Origin: Providencia rettgeri
GTDB taxonomy: Bacteria > Pseudomonadota > Gammaproteobacteria > Enterobacterales > Enterobacteriaceae
Length of the DNA stretch: 64,000 bases
Reading direction: 5' to 3'
Assembly (NCBI RefSeq): GCF_013255915.1
Contig: NZ_CP053896.1
Coordinates: forward strand, 4,526,001 to 4,590,000
This document shows positions 59,500-64,000 of this stretch, one piece after another. How positions within the stretch are numbered: position 1 is the first letter of the stretch; each line of letters starts with the position of its first letter. The notes below the pieces were generated by a model that had not been told where the DNA came from, did no database searches, and saw only the letters and a list, made by a program, of their open reading frames with translations. A program made the translations under genes and the position numbers.

Positions 59500-61233
59500 C
59501 TACTGTGTTAGCGGCGGAAACCAAATAGCTTGCTGACCACTCACCAACCGTTCTTGGTTAATCCAAGTAAAAGGTGCGGGTACCTGAGCTTGCAAACGCA
59601 CATCTTCAGCCCCTCTTTGTGCTGTCAATGTGGGAGTAAGGACAACAGGCTCTGGCCCATAAATAGCCGCTGACGTAGAATCACGCTCGTTTCGTCCGCC
59701 ACAAACCACCCATAACTGGTTTAATGTAGCAATTGCATAAGGGATAAAATCGACACGCCCTGTTGGCGGCTCTTCAACCGAAAAAAGATGGCTATCAATT
59801 TCCACTTTTAAATCACATGGGATGCCCGCTGGTGCAGCAAGAATATCAGCACGTAACATACTGTATAATCCCCCTAATTCAGGAACGTCTAATTCATGTG
59901 CCGCCGCCAGTGCAATACGCCCAATTGGCGTTGCTGTCACACTCACAGCGCTACCCGCTGTTGCCCAGCCGCTATCCCGTTCATTAAGATGTGTAACACG
60001 ATAGCGGGCTAATATTTCCCCTGATGGGCCCGCAAGAATGACGGTGTGGAACACTTTATCAATCTCAATTTCAGGATAACTTCCAACAATATAGCCTTTT
60101 CCTTGATGAGCAGCCTGACACAGTGTTTGTTCAAATGCTCCCCCTTGCTTTTCAGCATGGGACAAAATAAGGTTCGGGTCATTCGTATAAGGAAGCGCAG
60201 AGAGCTCGGGTAAAACCAGCAATTCATTTTCTCCCACTTGAATTGCATCTAACTTAGAAATAGATTTTTCCCACTGAGCAGCAATAAGTGTCGTTTGTAT
60301 TACTGTTTCTGTCGCATTGATATCTGTTGGGCTGCGGTGAAAAGCCAGTGTTGGGAAATATAATTCAGGGCGGCGCTTCGCGAGTAATGCATCGCGTTGC
60401 TTATCTGCTTCGTCTAAATCAATCGTCGCACAGTATATGCCATTTAGCCCGGGTTCTAGCTCTAGCGGGCTAAGCACGGGGGATTGAGCCACTTTATGCC
60501 CTGAAGGCGACCACACACTTGAGCCCCCATTATAGTAAAGCTGCCCTTTAGTAATTGGGTTAGTTTCAATTCCACTTCGGGTGGCACAAATAACCCACAA
60601 CCCATTGAATGCGCTCATATGTTGTACATGCGCAACCGTTGAGTGGTCGCCCAACATTTCAGCAGGGGTGGCATTTGGCATCATTCGGTCGGATACTGAA
60701 TGCCAACCAACGATTTGCGCCCCTTCTAATGCAGCTAATCGAACGTATTGCCAGTAGGTATCATCATAACAAATCAATAATGCGATACGGCCAATCGGTG
60801 TTTCAAAAGTTTTGACACCAGTATTGCCCGGTGCAAATACTTTTTGATCTTGAGAATTCAGGCCTATTTTACGATATTTACCAATAATACCTTCCGGCCC
60901 CATCAAAACGGCTGAATTATAGGCGAGCCCTGTTTCGCTATCTCGCTCCGCGATACCGACACTCATATACATTCCTGTTCGAGCCAATACAGGCAGTATT
61001 GCAGCAGTCGTTTTGCCGGGGATAGTATCTAAATAAGGTGCTAATTCCGTAGAGTCCGAAAATAAATAACCACTCACTGCCGTTTCTGGAAATACGGCAT
61101 AATTTACCCCTTGAGTAGCCACTTTTTCTGTCGCTTCGACTAAACGTTGAATATTCCCATTTAAGTCTCCCCATGCAGGAATAAAATCAACGGCTGCGAC
61201 CTTACTGCTTTTTTTTATTTCAGCAATACTCAT
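59500..61233 (-). CDS. Fused double nitrilase-superfamily protein
   Basis: 577 residues from ATG 61233 (AAGGA seven bases upstream; a TTG at 61251 is not needed). Domain 1 (about 10-300) is a carbon-nitrogen hydrolase with full triad Glu50 (VFPETAVSG), Lys122 (KYRKIGL) and Cys155 (LLICYDDTY). Domain 2 (about 310-577) has the same fold and Glu343 (VLPELSALPY), but Val413 replaces the lysine and Ala445 the cysteine (ALAAAHELD), so it is probably inactive and structural. It follows frc in an oxalate operon after a 202-base spacer; it may act on an amide linked to oxalate, such as oxamate (inference). Confidence 0.85.
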   Translation of the reverse strand: MSIAEIKKSSKVAAVDFIPAWGDLNGNIQRLVEATEKVATQGVNYAVFPETAVSGYLFSDSTELAPYLDTIPGKTTAAILPVLARTGMYMSVGIAERDSETGLAYNSAVLMGPEGIIGKYRKIGLNSQDQKVFAPGNTGVKTFETPIGRIALLICYDDTYWQYVRLAALEGAQIVGWHSVSDRMMPNATPAEMLGDHSTVAHVQHMSAFNGLWVICATRSGIETNPITKGQLYYNGGSSVWSPSGHKVAQSPVLSPLELEPGLNGIYCATIDLDEADKQRDALLAKRRPELYFPTLAFHRSPTDINATETVIQTTLIAAQWEKSISKLDAIQVGENELLVLPELSALPYTNDPNLILSHAEKQGGAFEQTLCQAAHQGKGYIVGSYPEIEIDKVFHTVILAGPSGEILARYRVTHLNERDSGWATAGSAVSVTATPIGRIALAAAHELDVPELGGLYSMLRADILAAPAGIPCDLKVEIDSHLFSVEEPPTGRVDFIPYAIATLNQLWVVCGGRNERDSTSAAIYGPEPVVLTPTLTAQRGAEDVRLQAQVPAPFTWINQERLVSGQQAIWFPPLTQ

Positions 61234-61335
61234 ACAATAATCCTTATTCAAAGAATTTATTAATAAAAAAATAAAAACTAAATAGGGAAAAATATTTCTA
61301 TAATTCCAATTGATTGAGGTAGTAATCGCCTGAAT

Positions 61336-61382
61336 TTAGCGGCTATATTTGAATATATCTAATATCTGAATATAGCCGCTAA
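61336..61382. other. Intercistronic stem-loop between frc and the nitrilase gene
   Basis: A perfect 14-bp stem, TTAGCGGCTATATT/AATATAGCCGCTAA, with a 19-base loop, in the 202-base gap. No U-run follows on the reverse strand, so it is not a plain terminator. It may stabilise the upstream mRNA, set differential expression, or be a protein-binding palindrome. Confidence 0.65.
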
Positions 61383-61435
61383 TATTAATTAGCTTTTTTA
61401 GAAAATCATATTAAGAGCGGGTTTAATATTATTAA

Positions 61436-62692
61436 TTAAATAACATTATTTTTTTTCATTTCCATAATTTGTTCATCACTATAACCAAGCTCTTTTAATA
61501 CTTCGCTATTATGTTCCCCAAGCAATGGAGCACTTTTAATTTCAGGGATAAACGCTGAAAATTTCATTGGGCAACCCACCGTTAAATATGAGCCTCGTTT
61601 TGGTTGTTGAACTTCGACAATCGAACCACTACGACGCAAAGAAGGGTCATCCATAATTTCTTTCATACTTAATACTGCAGAACATGGCACATCAAACTGA
61701 TCAAAATAATCAGTTAGTGCATGTTTATCTTTGTCTTTAGCGATTTCTTCAATTGCATCCCATACATCTTGGATATGACTTGCACGTGCCTGTGTAGTGG
61801 CAAAAGCAGGATCGGTTTTCCATTCTGGGCGCCCAATAGCATCACAGGTATTTTCCCAATTATGGTCTTGATTAATAAAATAAATATAGGCATTTGGGTC
61901 AACATCGCTGCCTTTACATTTGAGCATCGTTCCCGGCTGGCCACCACCACTCGCATTCCCGCCACGAGGAACCGCATCACCAAATGTGCCATTTGGGTAT
62001 TGAGGGTATTCCTCTAAGAAACCGAGTTTTTCTAAACGTTGTTGGTCACGTAATTTCACACGACATAAATTAAGCACCGCATCTTGCATTGACATGGTAA
62101 CGCGTTGCCCTTTACCTGTTTTTTCACGGTGTAATAATGCCGTCAGTATGCCTATCAATAAATGCATACCCGTATTACTATCCCCCAATGCCGCAGCACT
62201 TACGGTCGGAGGGCCATCAGGAAAACCCGTCGTTGATGCTGAACCACCAGCAGATTGAGCAACATTTTCATAGGCTTTCACATTCGCATAGGGCGAATTT
62301 TCATTAAACCCTTTGATTGAGCCAAAAATTAATCGAGGATTGAGTTCTTGGATGTGCTCCCACGTAAACCCCATATGGTCGATAGCCCCCGGATGAAAAT
62401 TTTCAACTAATACATCAGATTGACGTATTAGTTTCTCCATCACGGCTTTTCCCTCTGGCGTTTTGGTGTTGAGCTCTAAAGAGCGTTTGTTACTGTTTAA
62501 CATCGTAAAATACAGCGCATCCACATCAGGGATATCTCGCAATTGATTACGTGTCACATCCCCAACGCCTGGGCGTTCAATTTTGATCACATCAGCACCG
62601 AACCAAGCAAGCATTTGTGTACATGACGGGCCTGACTGAACCCCAGTAAAATCAAGAACGCGTATCCCATCAAGCGGTTTTGAAGAAGTCAT
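61436..62692 (-). CDS. frc: Formyl-CoA:oxalate CoA-transferase
   Basis: Class III CoA-transferase moving CoA from formyl-CoA to oxalate. 418 residues against 416 in E. coli, highly similar: [37 protein letters not shown], the catalytic aspartate in [15 protein letters not shown] (about 169), the glycine loop [11 protein letters not shown], and [10 protein letters not shown] near the end. With oxc it turns oxalate into formate and CO2, giving acid resistance and some energy. Downstream of yfdV in the leftward operon. Confidence 0.97.
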   Translation of the reverse strand: MTSSKPLDGIRVLDFTGVQSGPSCTQMLAWFGADVIKIERPGVGDVTRNQLRDIPDVDALYFTMLNSNKRSLELNTKTPEGKAVMEKLIRQSDVLVENFHPGAIDHMGFTWEHIQELNPRLIFGSIKGFNENSPYANVKAYENVAQSAGGSASTTGFPDGPPTVSAAALGDSNTGMHLLIGILTALLHREKTGKGQRVTMSMQDAVLNLCRVKLRDQQRLEKLGFLEEYPQYPNGTFGDAVPRGGNASGGGQPGTMLKCKGSDVDPNAYIYFINQDHNWENTCDAIGRPEWKTDPAFATTQARASHIQDVWDAIEEIAKDKDKHALTDYFDQFDVPCSAVLSMKEIMDDPSLRRSGSIVEVQQPKRGSYLTVGCPMKFSAFIPEIKSAPLLGEHNSEVLKELGYSDEQIMEMKKNNVI

Positions 62693-62767
62693 AATTCACC
62701 TTTTTACAAAACTGCCATGGCGTCATTTCTCACGCCATGGCAACTCATTTTGCCCTATTGACTCTTT

Positions 62768-63724
62768 CTATGAAACGAGTCGAGAGATGTAGATCCACGC
62801 TGGAGCTGCGATGATAAAACCAAGTACACTCACCGCCAGCGACGCAGTTCCTGTCCGGGTATACAGATTAAAGCGACTTGCAATAATTATTCCAGAGAAA
62901 GCAGGTGGCAATGCCCCAGCTAATACCATCATTTGCAGTTGCTCTGTTCCCATATTAAACATCATACCCGCCAGTAACATTAACCCTGGCATTAAAACTA
63001 GCTTTAATAACGTGTTATAAACAATCTCACCATCGAACTCGAACTTATTAGCGGCTAATGTCAGACCGGCGGCAAATACCGCAACACCAGAGTTTGCTTT
63101 CGCAATTAAATCAAATGTTGGGTCCCAAACGGTAGGAATTTTCACACCAACCAATACCAGTGCGGTCGCAAGTACCGGAGCCCATACGACGGGTTCTTTA
63201 AAGGCGGATATTAATGCATCCATACCGCCACCACCCTTTTTCCCTTCCGCATCAGATGGGTTCAGTAGGAATAGGCCAATAGGGATTGTAATGGCATTAA
63301 CGATGATGGAAATAATAGCGACAACTAACCCAGTTGAAACAGTTTCACCATAAATAGGGTCTAGAACCGCAAACCCTAAGAAACCAATTGTCGGAGAACC
63401 TGCAATTAATGCACATACCGCAGCTTCGCCACGACTATGTTTAAAAATATATTTACAGCTAAAGAAAGAGAAAAAGAAACAAACGAGCAAGACCACAAAT
63501 GAAATAATAGTCAATTTAGCGTCTGCAAATATCATTTCTCGATTAGCGCGTGCGATAGAAACAAATAATGCAGCAGGTAATGCGTAATTTAATACCAACT
63601 TATTAAATGCTTTCGCTTGGTCACTGGTAAACACATTTCGTTTACCACTCACATAACCTAATACCATAATAATAATGATAGGTAATAGGTCGCTCATAAA
63701 AATCTTATACATAAAATCAGCCAT
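62768..63724 (-). CDS. yfdV: AEC-family transporter YfdV
   Basis: 318 residues with about ten helices of the auxin efflux carrier fold ([20 protein letters not shown] start, [41 protein letters not shown]). Matches E. coli YfdV, encoded in the frc-oxc operon and suspected to carry oxalate or formate. Start at ATG 63724 with AGGTGG five bases upstream; a GTG three codons further falls in that site. Lies between oxc and frc here. Confidence 0.92.
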   Translation of the reverse strand: MADFMYKIFMSDLLPIIIIMVLGYVSGKRNVFTSDQAKAFNKLVLNYALPAALFVSIARANREMIFADAKLTIISFVVLLVCFFFSFFSCKYIFKHSRGEAAVCALIAGSPTIGFLGFAVLDPIYGETVSTGLVVAIISIIVNAITIPIGLFLLNPSDAEGKKGGGGMDALISAFKEPVVWAPVLATALVLVGVKIPTVWDPTFDLIAKANSGVAVFAAGLTLAANKFEFDGEIVYNTLLKLVLMPGLMLLAGMMFNMGTEQLQMMVLAGALPPAFSGIIIASRFNLYTRTGTASLAVSVLGFIIAAPAWIYISRLVS

Positions 63725-63750
63725 AAGACCCACCTATTTTTGGCAATAAG

Positions 63751-63789
63751 ACCCCGTACGCCACTCATTAAAAATGAGCCGCGTAGGGT
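63751..63789. other. Stem-loop between oxc and yfdV
   Basis: Arms ACCCCGTACGC and GCGTAGGGT pair with small bulges, closing over an inner stem CTCATT/AATGAG. No U-run follows in the leftward direction. It lies in the intercistronic gap and probably influences mRNA processing, not termination. Confidence 0.5.
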
Positions 63790-63817
63790 TATCTTTGTTA
63801 GTTAACGTTATGCTGCG

Positions 63818-64000
63818 TTAATTTTTTACAACAGACTTCGGATTTAAATTACCAATATGGCCACTTTCCGTTCCAACTGCAGGGTCAATAACAACATTTA
63901 TCAAAGTTGGATGACCCGATGCTAAACCGGCCCTCAAGGCTTCCTGTACCTCTGCAGGTGTTGTTGCTTGGTAGCCGATGCCACCAAAAGCCTCAATCAT
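63818..64000 (-). CDS. oxc: Oxalyl-CoA decarboxylase, C-terminal part
   Basis: The last 60 residues of a thiamine-diphosphate enzyme that decarboxylates oxalyl-CoA to formyl-CoA. The segment AFGGIGYQATTPAEVQEAL, then HPTLINVVIDPAVGTESGHIGNLNPKSV, matches the E. coli Oxc end closely. The rest lies beyond the window. It is upstream of yfdV and frc in transcription order, so oxc-yfdV-frc is the order here, unlike frc-oxc-yfdV in E. coli. Confidence 0.92.
   Translation of the reverse strand: MIEAFGGIGYQATTPAEVQEALRAGLASGHPTLINVVIDPAVGTESGHIGNLNPKSVVKN

Overview
The window reads as chromosome of an enterobacterium of the Morganellaceae, most likely Providencia. Most proteins align from end to end with Escherichia coli counterparts that I know (GpsA, SecB, Tdh, Kbl, WaaF/C/A/G/P/Q, SlmA, PyrE, Rph, YicC, SelA/B). 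The DNA is AT-rich, and an ERIC repeat typical of Enterobacterales lies between secB and yibN. The species cannot be fixed from sequence alone. I see no rRNA, tRNA, CRISPR array, transposase or prophage.

Layout. 0-8 kb: cysE (partial), gpsA and secB, an ERIC pair, yibN, envC-yibQ, and kbl-tdh (threonine to glycine). 8-23 kb: LPS inner and outer core genes. These are hldD-waaF-waaC, a GT-C glycosyltransferase, waaA, coaD, mutM, and a leftward operon waaQ-waaG-waaP-GT8-waaL-GT8-GT4 that runs into mutM. 23-30 kb: the conserved block rpmB-rpmG, radC, coaBC-dut, slmA, rph-pyrE (with attenuator) and yicC. 30-34 kb: a catabolic cassette of an MFS carrier, an RraA-like lyase, a nitrilase-family amidase and a GntR regulator, with matching palindromes upstream of the first gene and of the regulator. 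34-39 kb: a nucleoside locus (Bacillus-type PNP, EamA permease, XapB-like symporter, divergent ROK regulator), then thiM. 39-44 kb: envelope genes (WaaY-like kinase, ugd, UDP-glucuronate 4-epimerase, LtaS-like transferase). 44-48.5 kb: selB, selA and fdhE.

48.5-51.9 kb is a strongly AT-rich accessory stretch. It holds a predicted 23-residue membrane peptide, a LysR gene broken at an A10 run, a 42-residue lipoprotein, and a metallophosphoesterase with two C-terminal repeats. 52-59.5 kb is a hexuronate (mannonate/fructuronate) locus: uxuR-uxuA is divergent from rspA-rspB-ydfJ-ydfI, and the control region carries several TTGGTTAACCAA-like operators and a CRP site. 59.5-64 kb is a leftward oxalate operon, oxc (partial)-yfdV-frc, followed by a fused double-nitrilase protein whose second half has lost its catalytic residues.

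How the parts connect. Ugd and the epimerase make UDP-GlcA and UDP-GalA, possible donors for core or lipid A decoration by the GT-C enzyme. WaaP and the WaaY-like kinase phosphorylate the two heptoses. The amidase beside frc/oxc could release oxalate from an amide precursor. The least explained parts are the 49-52 kb island, the 30-34 kb cassette and the double nitrilase.
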